Of a stretch of DNA of 9,669 nt, positions 1-5,974 are shown in pieces. Within the stretch, counting starts at the first letter, position 1, and every line of letters begins with the position of its first letter. The notes under the pieces were generated by a model. The model was given only the letters and a program-made list of their open reading frames with translations, was not told the origin of the DNA and did not search any database. The position numbers were made by a program, and so were the translations under genes. Origin of the DNA: Nocardioides sp. (GTDB lineage: Bacteria > Actinomycetota > Actinomycetes > Propionibacteriales > Nocardioidaceae); the NCBI GenBank assembly GCA_003519585.1, contig DOWL01000235.1, positions 338-10,006 on the forward strand. Reading direction: 5' to 3'.

Positions 1-2
1 GA

Positions 3-21
3 CCCAGCCCAACCCAACCCC
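3..21 (-). other. G-quadruplex-type motif just after the tgpA stop
   Basis: On the minus strand, which is the sense strand of the moxR-DUF58-tgpA operon, four G-tracts (4, 3, 3 and 3 G) are separated by the 2-nt loops TT, TT and CT. On the plus strand this reads as CCC runs at 3-5, 8-10, 13-15 and 18-21, an exact 5-bp period. The motif begins 10 nt past the tgpA stop codon (32-34), so it lies in the 3' end of the transcript or in the DNA just behind the operon. It fits the standard G3-loop intramolecular quadruplex pattern. Whether it folds or affects RNA 3' ends is inference, and the window edge cuts off what follows. Confidence 0.55.
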
Positions 22-31
22 AACTCAACTG

Positions 32-2419
32 CTACCCGACGTGATCGACGACGCGTCCTGCCATGGCCGGTTCGGGTGCGGCATCGACGGGGCGTCGTGT
101 GGCCGGGCGGCGGATGAAGACCGATCGTGGCCACCACGATGCGGCGCGGCGGGCGCGCTTGGGTGCGCCGCCGTACAGCGCCTCGACGCAGGTCTGCATC
201 TCGGCGCGCCAGGTGCCGGGCTCGGTGCCGTCGGCGCGGGCGTAGCGGAGCCGTTCGAGGGCGTGCACGATCTGGTCGAGGGCGAAGACCGCGTCGGGGT
301 TGGTGTCGGGGCCGCGGCGTGGGCGTTCGGGCGTGAACTCGTCGTGCGGGGCGCCGAAGAGTTGGACGAGCGCCTCGCGGGTCTGCCACGGAGAGCGGTG
401 CTGCGGCCAGGCCAGGCGTAGGTCGAGCGTCGTGTCGCGGAGCTCTTCCCAGGCTTCCTCCGGCCCGAGCTGGCCGCGCTGGTCGCGGCGACGTCGACGC
501 ACGGTGCGCGGCCCGAGAGCCACGACCGCCACCACGAGCACGACGAGCAGACCGACGCCGAGCCAGACCCACGGGAATCCACCGCCGCTGCCGGCCTGGT
601 TCTGGGCCTGGTTCTCGGCGTCGCGAGGCTGTGCCTCGTTGGACTCCCGGGCCGGCAGGTCGTTCTCGGCGCTCTCGCCGGTGGTGGGTGTGTCGGTCTC
701 GGAGGGGATGTTGATGGTGGCGGTGGTGTAGTCGGGTACGCCGCTGGCGCGGCCGGGCGGCGTCGGCTCGAAGCGCACCCAACCGGATCCGGAGAAGAAC
801 AGCTCCGGCCAGGCGTGCAGGTCGTGGGCGCTGTACTCCCACTGGCCGTCGCCGACCTTGTCGGGCTCGAGGAAGCCCACCGCGACCCGGGCCGGGATGC
901 CGAGATCGCGGGCCATCACCGCCATGGCGGCCGCGAACTGCTCGCAGTATCCCTCCCGGCCACCGTTGCCCTTGGTGAGGAACCGGGCCAGGTCGTCGGC
1001 GCCGTTCGAGAGGTTGACGTCGGTGCTGTAGGTGAAGCCGCCGTCCTTGCGGAACCACTGCTGGAGCGCGACCGCCTTCTCGAACCGGGTCGAGGCATTC
1101 GCGGTGACCTCGGTGGCGAGCTGGTGGATGACCGGACTGATCCCGTTGGGCAGGTCGGTGTAGTCGCGGGAGACCAGGGCGCCGACGGGAGGAGCTGCGG
1201 CCAGCCGGTTGGCGTCGTAGTCGATCTTCACACCGGTGAGCGACCAGTTGAGCTGGGAGGTGTCGAGGTCGTCGTTGCTGGCCAGGAAGTCCATCGTGGA
1301 CGTGTCGTAGCGCCAGTCTCCGGGTGCAGTGACCCGGGCGACCTGCGAGGTGGTCGGCAGCCAGGTCGACCGGAAGTCGCGGGTGGCCGCGAGTTCGTAG
1401 TCGTACTCCTGACGGTCCAGTTGCGCCGAGACACCGACCAGCCCGGGCATGGTGCCGTCGGCGGTCTGGCTGCTCGGGACCTCACGATCCCCAGAGCTCC
1501 ACTCGTTGTCGGAGAACCGGTTGAGCACCGCGATCCGGAGGTACGACGGGTCCGGGTCGTCGGTCTGCACGCGGACCAGCGGGACGTCCTCGCCGCGGAC
1601 CAGGTCGCGGCGCAGGTCGACCATGGGGTTCTCGATGCTGATCTCGTCGTCGCCGCCGGTCCCGGGGCCGAAGTTGAACAGGTGGACGCTGAAGGTGGGG
1701 ATGAGCAGGGGGACCACGATCGAGAGGGCGGTGGCCACGCCGCCGATGGCCCGCGCGCCGGTGCGCGGCCAGGTCGCGACGCCCAGCGGCTTGGGATCGG
1801 AGTGCCCGTGGTCTTCAGCCAGGATCGGTCCCCAGCGAGCGACCTGCTCGGACTCGGACAGGAAGATCATCGCGAGGAAGCCGATGGCGGTGAGGGTGTA
1901 GAGGACCCAGTGCGGGCCGTCGCCGGTCATGCTCACCGGCACGCTGTAGATGGTGAGCAGCGGCAGCCCGGCCAGCGGCACCCGGCGCAGCGTGCACGCG
2001 AGTACGTCGACCAGCAGCAGGCAGGCAGCGCCTCCCGCGATCAGGATCGGGTGGACCGGCGGCTCGTTGGACGGGACCGGGGGAGCGAACCGGTTGGCGC
2101 TCTGGGTGGCGTCCTGGAACGCGGTCACGAGCCGGTCCCACGCGTCGCCGATCGGGACAGGCGAGCCGCTGATGAAGGCGCTCACCAGCATCGCGACCAG
2201 GAGCACCTGGATCAGCACGATGGCCGGCCGCGGCACCCGCCACCAGCGGGCGGCGGCGCCGGAGCCGGCCACTGCGACGGCAATGACGAACAGCGGGCCG
2301 AGCGTCTTCCCGAAGTCCTGGGTGAACCCCTGCCAGGTGAGCAGCGAGACGAGCGTGGTCGCGGCCGCGACGGCCGAGAGTCCGATCATCGTGACCGGGT
2401 GGGAGCGGGTGGTCGCCAT
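32..2419 (-). CDS. tgpA: TgpA-type membrane transglutaminase-like protein with C-terminal DUF4129-like region
   Basis: The product has 795 aa. The N-terminal third is membrane-embedded, with hydrophobic segments near residues 11-30, 40-57, 66-84, 124-143, 150-164, 171-188 and 224-245. A long extracytoplasmic region carries the transglutaminase-like core: Cys492 in GREGYCEQF, His535 in HDLHAWPEL, and Glu551 in WVRFEPTP where the family often has Asp. A linker rich in acidic, Gln and Asn residues leads to a last membrane segment (616-636), a basic stop RRRRR, and a cytoplasmic tail resembling DUF4129 (WQTREALVQLF, LERLRYARAD). The substrate is unknown; family context suggests envelope protein or peptide processing. 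The ATG at 2419 is preferred over the in-frame GTG at 2422 because GAAGGAG (2433-2427) lies 7 nt from the ATG. It shares one base with the upstream DUF58 stop, so translation is probably coupled. The family call is firm; the symbol is used by analogy. Confidence 0.88.
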   Translation of the reverse strand: MATTRSHPVTMIGLSAVAAATTLVSLLTWQGFTQDFGKTLGPLFVIAVAVAGSGAAARWWRVPRPAIVLIQVLLVAMLVSAFISGSPVPIGDAWDRLVTAFQDATQSANRFAPPVPSNEPPVHPILIAGGAACLLLVDVLACTLRRVPLAGLPLLTIYSVPVSMTGDGPHWVLYTLTAIGFLAMIFLSESEQVARWGPILAEDHGHSDPKPLGVATWPRTGARAIGGVATALSIVVPLLIPTFSVHLFNFGPGTGGDDEISIENPMVDLRRDLVRGEDVPLVRVQTDDPDPSYLRIAVLNRFSDNEWSSGDREVPSSQTADGTMPGLVGVSAQLDRQEYDYELAATRDFRSTWLPTTSQVARVTAPGDWRYDTSTMDFLASNDDLDTSQLNWSLTGVKIDYDANRLAAAPPVGALVSRDYTDLPNGISPVIHQLATEVTANASTRFEKAVALQQWFRKDGGFTYSTDVNLSNGADDLARFLTKGNGGREGYCEQFAAAMAVMARDLGIPARVAVGFLEPDKVGDGQWEYSAHDLHAWPELFFSGSGWVRFEPTPPGRASGVPDYTTATINIPSETDTPTTGESAENDLPARESNEAQPRDAENQAQNQAGSGGGFPWVWLGVGLLVVLVVAVVALGPRTVRRRRRDQRGQLGPEEAWEELRDTTLDLRLAWPQHRSPWQTREALVQLFGAPHDEFTPERPRRGPDTNPDAVFALDQIVHALERLRYARADGTEPGTWRAEMQTCVEALYGGAPKRARRAASWWPRSVFIRRPATRRPVDAAPEPAMAGRVVDHVG

Positions 2420-3756
2420 CACGCGACTCCTTCACCGGGAGCTACCCCGGGTGCAACTCCGGAAGCCACGGCGGGAGCCACGACGGGAGCCGCCGCCGCT
2501 GCGACGCCACGCGAGCGCGAACTCTGGGTGTGCCGGCGTCCGAGCTCCTCCCACACGGTCTCGAGCCGATCGGCCGGCCCGAGCGACACCGAGCGCCAGC
2601 CCTGCTGGCTCAGCAGCGCGGAGGCGTCGCGGCCCGCGGCCTCGGGGGAGAGCCAGGCGTCGACGTCGACGGCGATCGCAAGGGAGGCACCGCTGTGGGC
2701 GTGCATCCTGCGCAGCACGGGGACATCGTGCTGGTCGATGTGGCCGAGTACGGCGACCAGGAGCCCATCGCCCGCGCCCTCGGTCAGCCACCCGGTGTCG
2801 AGGCTCGGCCGGGGGTGTGGCTGGACGACGGCGAGCGCCTCGAGCAGCGGGCCGGTGTTGAGGTCGGCGGACCGGGTGTGCCAGTCGTTGGCGGCGTCCT
2901 CGCCGGCCGCGGTCACCAGCCGCACCGTGAAGCCGCGCTTGCTGAGGTGAACGGCGATCGACGCGGCCGCCGAGACCGCCGCCTCGAGCGAGGAGGCGAT
3001 CCCCTGGCCGCGGTGGGCGACGACGCGGTTGTCGAGGAACAGCGTGGCCCGGGACTCCCAGGGCTGCTCCTCGCGGCGCACCATCAGCTCGCCCACCCGG
3101 GCCGAGCTGCGCCAGTGGACTCGACGCAGGTCGTCGCCGCGGCGGTACTCGCGGACGGTGACGTCTTCGGCGCTGCCCATGGCGAACGCCCGGGGCCGGT
3201 TGTCGCCGGAGCCGGTCCACGCACCACCCAGCGGGATCTGGGAGAGCCGGACGGTGCGCGGCGTCACGGTGAGTGGCACGGTGGTGCGGAAGGCCCGACC
3301 CAGTTCGACCAGGCCGAACGGATCTTTGACGCGCACGGTGACCGGGCCGATCTCGAAGCGCCCGCGCACGTCGGAGCGGATCTGGTAGGTGACGTCGCGG
3401 TGCCAGCCGTGGCCGATGCCCTCGAGCACGAACCTCGGCCGGGTGCCGAGCACGTAGGGGAGGTGGTCCTCGAGCAGCAGGATGCCGCTCGGCGTCCGGC
3501 CCTCGTTGGCCAGTTGGAGGCTCACCGACGCCGGCTGACCGGCCGCGACCAGCTGCGGGTTGACGGTGCGCACCAGCGCCAGCCGGTAGCGGCTGCGGCC
3601 GATGAAGAACGCGCTCACCAACGGCAGCGCAAGCACCAGCACGCCGACCCGGCTCAGCGACGGCTGGCCGAGCACGATCGCACAGACGATCGCGGTCACG
3701 CCGGCCGCCACGAACGCGCGGCCGCGGACGGTCAGCCCGGACAGCGCCTCACGCAC
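2419..3756 (-). CDS. DUF58 domain protein
   Basis: The product has 445 aa. Two hydrophobic segments near residues 14-31 and 36-53 anchor the N-terminus. The DUF58 signature lies at about 202-230: REYRRGDDLRRVHWRSSAR followed by GELMVRREEQ. The part after it (about 236-395) has the look of a von Willebrand A-like fold, with FLDNR at 240-244. DUF58 proteins are nearly always encoded with MoxR ATPases and are thought to be their partners or clients; the biochemical role is not settled. The start is GTG at 3756 with GAGGGGG (3768-3762) 5 nt away, 18 nt after the moxR stop. The last 29 residues are a low-complexity Ala/Val/Pro/Gly tail built from short degenerate repeats, probably disordered. The stop overlaps the tgpA ATG by one base. 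Confidence 0.88.
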   Translation of the reverse strand: MREALSGLTVRGRAFVAAGVTAIVCAIVLGQPSLSRVGVLVLALPLVSAFFIGRSRYRLALVRTVNPQLVAAGQPASVSLQLANEGRTPSGILLLEDHLPYVLGTRPRFVLEGIGHGWHRDVTYQIRSDVRGRFEIGPVTVRVKDPFGLVELGRAFRTTVPLTVTPRTVRLSQIPLGGAWTGSGDNRPRAFAMGSAEDVTVREYRRGDDLRRVHWRSSARVGELMVRREEQPWESRATLFLDNRVVAHRGQGIASSLEAAVSAAASIAVHLSKRGFTVRLVTAAGEDAANDWHTRSADLNTGPLLEALAVVQPHPRPSLDTGWLTEGAGDGLLVAVLGHIDQHDVPVLRRMHAHSGASLAIAVDVDAWLSPEAAGRDASALLSQQGWRSVSLGPADRLETVWEELGRRHTQSSRSRGVAAAAAPVVAPAVASGVAPGVAPGEGVA

Positions 3757-3774
3757 CCTGACCCCCTCGCCGTA

Positions 3775-4761
3775 CTACTGCGAGCCGGCCGGCACCGGGA
3801 CGCCCGCCACGATGCCGTCGAGGATCGCGCTGGTCGAGCGGCCACTCATCGAGGCCTCGACGCTGGGCAGCAGCCGGTGGGCGAGCACCGGCCGGGTCAG
3901 CCCGTGCACGTCGTCGGGCAACACGTAGTCGCGGCCCTGGATCGCGGCCATCGCCTTGGCCGCGCGCACGAGGTGCAGGGTGGCACGCGGCGAGGCGCCG
4001 AGCGAGAGCTCGTCCGAGCGCCGCGTGGCCGCGGTCAGAGCCACGGCGTACCGCTGCACTGCCTGCGAGACGTAGACCTGCCCGACGATGCCGATGAGCT
4101 TGCGGATCTCACTCGCGTCGGCGACCGGCTCGAGGTCGTCGAGCGGGTTGGAGCGGGTGTGTGAGTCGAGCATCGCGATCTCGGCGGCCTCGACCGGGTA
4201 GCCGACCGAGACCCGGGCCATGAACCGGTCGCGCTGGGCCTCGGGCAGCGCGTAGGTGCCCTCCATCTCGATGGGGTTCTGGGTGGCGATCACCATGAAC
4301 GGCGTCTCGAGTTGGTACGTCGTGTTGTCGACGGTGACCTGACGCTCCTCCATGCACTCCAACAGGGCGGACTGGGTCTTCGGCGAGGCGCGGTTGATCT
4401 CGTCGCCGACCACGATGTTCGCGAACACGCCGCCGGGGCGGAACTCGAACTCGCGGCTGTTCTGGTTGAAGACCGAGACGCCCGTGACGTCGGAGGGCAG
4501 CAGGTCGGGCGTGAACTGGATCCGGCGCACGGAGCAGTCGATGCTGCGCGCCAGCGCCTTGCTCAGCATCGTCTTGCCCACGCCGGGCACATCCTCGATG
4601 AGCAGGTGGCCCTCGGCCAGCAGCACCACCAGCGTGGACGACACGACGTCGGCCTTGCCTTCGATGACCCGCTCGATGTTCGTGCGGACCCGGCCCACCA
4701 CCCGGGCCAGTGTCTCTAGGTCGGCGCCCCCAGTCGGGGCTGCCGCAGTCGGCGTCTCCAC
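3775..4761 (-). CDS. moxR: MoxR family AAA+ ATPase
   Basis: The product has 328 aa from the chosen start, the usual MoxR size. It shows Walker A EDVPGVGKT (residues 56-64, Lys63 and Thr64), Walker B NIVVGDEINRA (115-125, Asp120-Glu121), sensor 1 VIATQNP (157-163), a conserved GTYALPEAQRDRF segment (168-180) that is a MoxR hallmark, and a sensor-2 type ASPRA. MoxR ATPases act as chaperone-like machines, often on proteins with von Willebrand A domains. The DUF58 and transglutaminase genes downstream are the standard partners. An in-frame GTG at 4791 would add 10 residues. The GTG at 4761 is preferred because GGGAAGGGA lies just upstream of it, while 4791 has no visible ribosome site. No convincing promoter was found for this operon. 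It starts divergently from mraZ. Confidence 0.92.
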   Translation of the reverse strand: METPTAAAPTGGADLETLARVVGRVRTNIERVIEGKADVVSSTLVVLLAEGHLLIEDVPGVGKTMLSKALARSIDCSVRRIQFTPDLLPSDVTGVSVFNQNSREFEFRPGGVFANIVVGDEINRASPKTQSALLECMEERQVTVDNTTYQLETPFMVIATQNPIEMEGTYALPEAQRDRFMARVSVGYPVEAAEIAMLDSHTRSNPLDDLEPVADASEIRKLIGIVGQVYVSQAVQRYAVALTAATRRSDELSLGASPRATLHLVRAAKAMAAIQGRDYVLPDDVHGLTRPVLAHRLLPSVEASMSGRSTSAILDGIVAGVPVPAGSQ

Positions 4762-4786
4762 GTCGTTCCCTTCCCGCTGCCTGTAC

Positions 4787-4803
4787 GTCACAGGTCTGTC
4801 ACA
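4787..4803. promoter_or_regulatory. Paired GTCACA repeats upstream of moxR
   Basis: GTCACA occurs at 4787-4792 and again at 4798-4803, an 11-bp spacing close to one helical turn. On the minus strand these are two TGTGAC boxes, 26-42 nt upstream of the preferred moxR start. A perfect 5-bp inverted repeat, CCTGT/ACAGG (4780-4784 and 4790-4794), overlaps the first copy. The layout could be a small operator in the moxR leader, but short motifs like these can arise by chance. Confidence 0.3.
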
Positions 4804-4908
4804 ACCGTAAAGCGTCTCGGCAACTTATGCGGTCCACGCGAGACCCACGCCAGTTCCACGATCACGAATCGGCATCGGTTCAGCGCCCTCTGGCGCCGAG
4901 TCCCTCTC

Positions 4909-4924
4909 AGCCTGGATCCAGGCT
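4909..4924. promoter_or_regulatory. 16-bp perfect palindrome in the divergent spacer
   Basis: AGCCTGGA at 4909-4916 is followed directly by its exact reverse complement TCCAGGCT at 4917-4924. It lies 148 nt upstream of the moxR start and 61 nt upstream of the mraZ -35 element. A perfect palindrome with no spacer suits a dimeric DNA-binding protein that could act on both divergent operons. A smaller hairpin, GCGCC-CTCT-GGCGC (4883-4896), lies close by. The binding protein is unknown. Confidence 0.4.
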
Positions 4925-4970
4925 CAGCGGTGCCGTCGCCGAGGGGAGTGGGTGAACAAAGGGGGGAGAA

Positions 4971-5030
4971 GTGGCGATTTGTGGTTGACGGTGGAGGGAA
5001 GTGGAGTAGTGTGGGGGAAAGTGGAGGATC
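4971..5030 (+). promoter_or_regulatory. MraZ operator: six GTGG boxes at exact 10-bp period
   Basis: GTGG begins at 4971, 4981, 4991, 5001, 5011 and 5021, all in the same orientation and without drift; three boxes read GTGGAG. A degenerate seventh unit (GGGGGGAGAA) occupies 4961-4970. Known MraZ proteins bind short G-rich direct repeats (TGGG-like) at about 10-bp spacing ahead of their own gene, so this array just upstream of mraZ fits an autoregulatory site. It covers the -35 box, the spacer, the -10 box and the likely transcription start, which suggests repression by occlusion. Confidence 0.85.
4985..5012 (+). promoter_or_regulatory. mraZ/dcw promoter
   Basis: The -35 element is TTGACG (4985-4990) and the -10 element is TAGTGT (5007-5012), which fits the actinobacterial TAnnnT form, with a 16-nt spacer. 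The likely start is one of the A residues at 5018-5020, giving a 5' leader of about 36 nt. Both elements lie within the GTGG box array. No start site was measured here. Confidence 0.65.
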
Positions 5031-5054
5031 TAGCCAGGAACGTGGAGGCGCCCG

Positions 5055-5486
5055 ATGTTCTTCATGGGCACCTACACCCCGAAGCTCGACGACAAGGGGC
5101 GGCTGATCCTTCCGGCCAAGTTCAGGGACCGACTGTCGGAGGGACTCGTGGTGACACAGGGGCAGGAGAAGTGCCTCGACGTCTTCCCCTCGGACGTGTT
5201 CATGGAGGAGGCCAACCGCGCCCGCGCCAAGGGGATGACCTCGCGCAGCGGGCGTGACCAGATCCGCATGCTCTTCTCGAGCGCCGAGGAGGTCGTGCCC
5301 GACAAGCAGGGCCGGATCGCCGTTCCGGTGCCGCTGCGCGAGTACGCCGCGATCAGCCGCGACGTGATCGTGATCGGCGCGATGGACCGGGTCGAGATCT
5401 GGGAGCCGTCGAGGTGGCGCGACTACAACGCGGCCGCCCAGGAGTCCTTCGCCGAGCTCGACGAGGACGGCGCACCGCAGGACTGA
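5055..5486 (+). CDS. mraZ: Transcriptional regulator MraZ
   Basis: The product has 143 aa, the normal length for MraZ. It has two SpoVT/AbrB-like halves, each with the DxxGR signature: LDDKGRLILPAKFR (residues 11-24) and DKQGRIAVPVPLR (83-95). The first residues, through GTYTPKLDDKGR, match the actinobacterial form. MraZ assembles into rings and binds tandem G-rich boxes in front of its own gene, controlling dcw transcription. The six-box array directly upstream supports this role here. The start is ATG at 5055, with GGAGG (5044-5048) 6 nt before it; an internal ATG at 5064 is badly placed for that site. The tail after about residue 126 is acidic. It is the first gene of the plus-strand cluster and is separated from the next gene by an unusually structured 322-nt spacer. 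Confidence 0.96.
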   Translation: MFFMGTYTPKLDDKGRLILPAKFRDRLSEGLVVTQGQEKCLDVFPSDVFMEEANRARAKGMTSRSGRDQIRMLFSSAEEVVPDKQGRIAVPVPLREYAAISRDVIVIGAMDRVEIWEPSRWRDYNAAAQESFAELDEDGAPQD

Positions 5487-5569
5487 GCACCGCAGCACGG
5501 CCGGCACGACACAACTCAAGAGGGGATCGCAGGGCGAGGTCTCGGCCCGCTCCAGCCACCCGGCTCTCT

Positions 5570-5595
5570 CCTGACACACCTTCCCCGGTGTCAGG
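5570..5595 (+). ncRNA. Leader hairpin 1 (loop ACCTTCCCCG)
   Basis: An 8-bp perfect stem is formed by CCTGACAC (5570-5577) and GTGTCAGG (5588-5595), closing the loop ACCTTCCCCG (5578-5587). It lies 83 nt past the mraZ stop. No T-run follows, so it is not a standard intrinsic terminator. A near copy follows 55 nt downstream with the same loop. It is probably an RNA element of the mraZ-rsmH spacer; function unknown. Confidence 0.5.
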
Positions 5596-5616
5596 CGACT
5601 TCCCAGGCCGGCTGAG

Positions 5617-5629
5617 CCAGCCCCGCTGG
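5617..5629 (+). ncRNA. Alternative hairpin competing with leader hairpin 2
   Basis: CCAGC (5617-5621), a 3-nt loop and GCTGG (5625-5629) form a compact stem. Its right arm includes CTGG (5626-5629), the first four bases of leader hairpin 2. The two structures therefore exclude each other, an arrangement seen in attenuators. This comes from base pairing by eye only. Confidence 0.3.
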
Positions 5630-5649
5630 GACACCTTCCCCGGTTCCAG
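5626..5649 (+). ncRNA. Leader hairpin 2 (same loop ACCTTCCCCG)
   Basis: CTGGGAC (5626-5632) pairs with GTTCCAG (5643-5649), 7 bp with one G-U pair, around the loop ACCTTCCCCG (5633-5642). The loop is identical to that of hairpin 1. Compared with hairpin 1, the fourth stem pair changes from A-U to G-C and the fifth from C-G to G-U, so pairing is kept while the sequence changes. This pattern suggests selection on RNA structure. Confidence 0.5.
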
Positions 5650-5689
5650 ACGGCAATGGAGCGGCCTGAGACCTGGCCCTGCGAACCCT

Positions 5690-5750
5690 CTCCACTTCTC
5701 TCCACCACCTCGCTCCACCTCCCTCCATCTCTCTCCCTACCTAGCTCCAC
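5690..5750 (-). promoter_or_regulatory. Inverted GTGGAG-type box array in the mraZ-rsmH spacer
   Basis: CTCCAC or close variants start at 5690, 5700, 5713, 5723 (CTCCAT), 5733 (CTCCCT) and 5745, with 10-bp steps broken by one 13-bp and one 12-bp step. Read on the minus strand these are GTGGAG boxes, the same word found ahead of mraZ. The surrounding 80 nt (5691-5770) contain 46 C, 19 T, 12 A and only 3 G. It may be a second MraZ binding site in the opposite orientation. As RNA, the C-rich and G-poor composition also fits a Rho loading site. The sequence alone cannot decide between them. Confidence 0.45.
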
Positions 5751-5808
5751 CCACTCCGCACCACCACTTCCCCGAGCAGCGTCGAGCAGTTCATCGAAGG
5801 GTCGATCG

Positions 5809-5964
5809 ATGCACACGCCAGTCACCACCGAGACACCCCCGGCGCCGCGCCGGGTGCGCGAGCAGGCCCGTGAGGCCGCCGCGCTGATGGCGTTCTCGGC
5901 GCTCACCTCGGTGGCGCTGGCCACCGCGCTGCTGGTGCTCACGCACCTCGGGCAGCAGGGCTGA
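5809..5964 (+). CDS. Small single-pass membrane protein between mraZ and rsmH
   Basis: The product has 51 aa and I do not recognise it as a named family. The N-terminus is Thr/Pro-rich, then comes a basic amphipathic stretch [11 protein letters not shown] (residues 13-23), then one hydrophobic span at about 24-46, ending HLGQQG. The positive charges before the span predict the N-terminus in the cytoplasm. The start is ATG at 5809 with GAAGGG (5796-5801) 7 nt upstream. A longer reading from 5656 would add a Ser/Pro/Leu-rich segment that is just translated pyrimidine tract and has no ribosome site. The stop is 10 nt before rsmH, so the two are probably co-translated. It could be a small divisome or membrane-associated factor; that is inference from position only. 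Confidence 0.75.
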   Translation: MHTPVTTETPPAPRRVREQAREAAALMAFSALTSVALATALLVLTHLGQQG

Positions 5965-5974
5965 CGGGCCGGAC

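Noticed and set aside
815..2950. Long 711-codon open frame on the plus strand, antisense to tgpA and DUF58
   Set aside because: It is a shadow frame in high-GC DNA. The product is an Arg/Gly/Asp/Val-rich string without domain features, while the minus strand encodes clear families.
4762..4791. Upstream GTG start for moxR at 4791
   Set aside because: No ribosome site precedes it. The added residues come from the leader, and GTG 4761 has GGGAAGGGA in place.
4812..4844. Inverted repeat GTCTCG/CGAGAC in the moxR leader
   Set aside because: Arms of only 6 bp around a 19-nt loop, expected by chance in GC-rich sequence.
4801..4900. Promoter for the moxR operon
   Set aside because: Candidate -10 words (TACGGT, CATAAG) have no partner -35 at 16-18 nt, and no SigE-like pair fits. 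A promoter is expected but cannot be placed.
4943..4966. Possible plus-strand quadruplex from G runs upstream of the MraZ boxes
   Set aside because: Only three separated runs, with one 8-nt loop; it does not meet the usual pattern and is better seen as the edge of the box array.
5656..5808. Longer 102-aa version of the small membrane protein
   Set aside because: The added residues are translated pyrimidine tract and no ribosome site precedes ATG 5656, while ATG 5809 has GAAGGG at 7 nt.
4788..5942. 384-codon minus-strand frame across the divergent spacer, mraZ and the rsmH leader
   Set aside because: It crosses the mraZ promoter and a highly conserved gene. No ribosome site or family features were seen.
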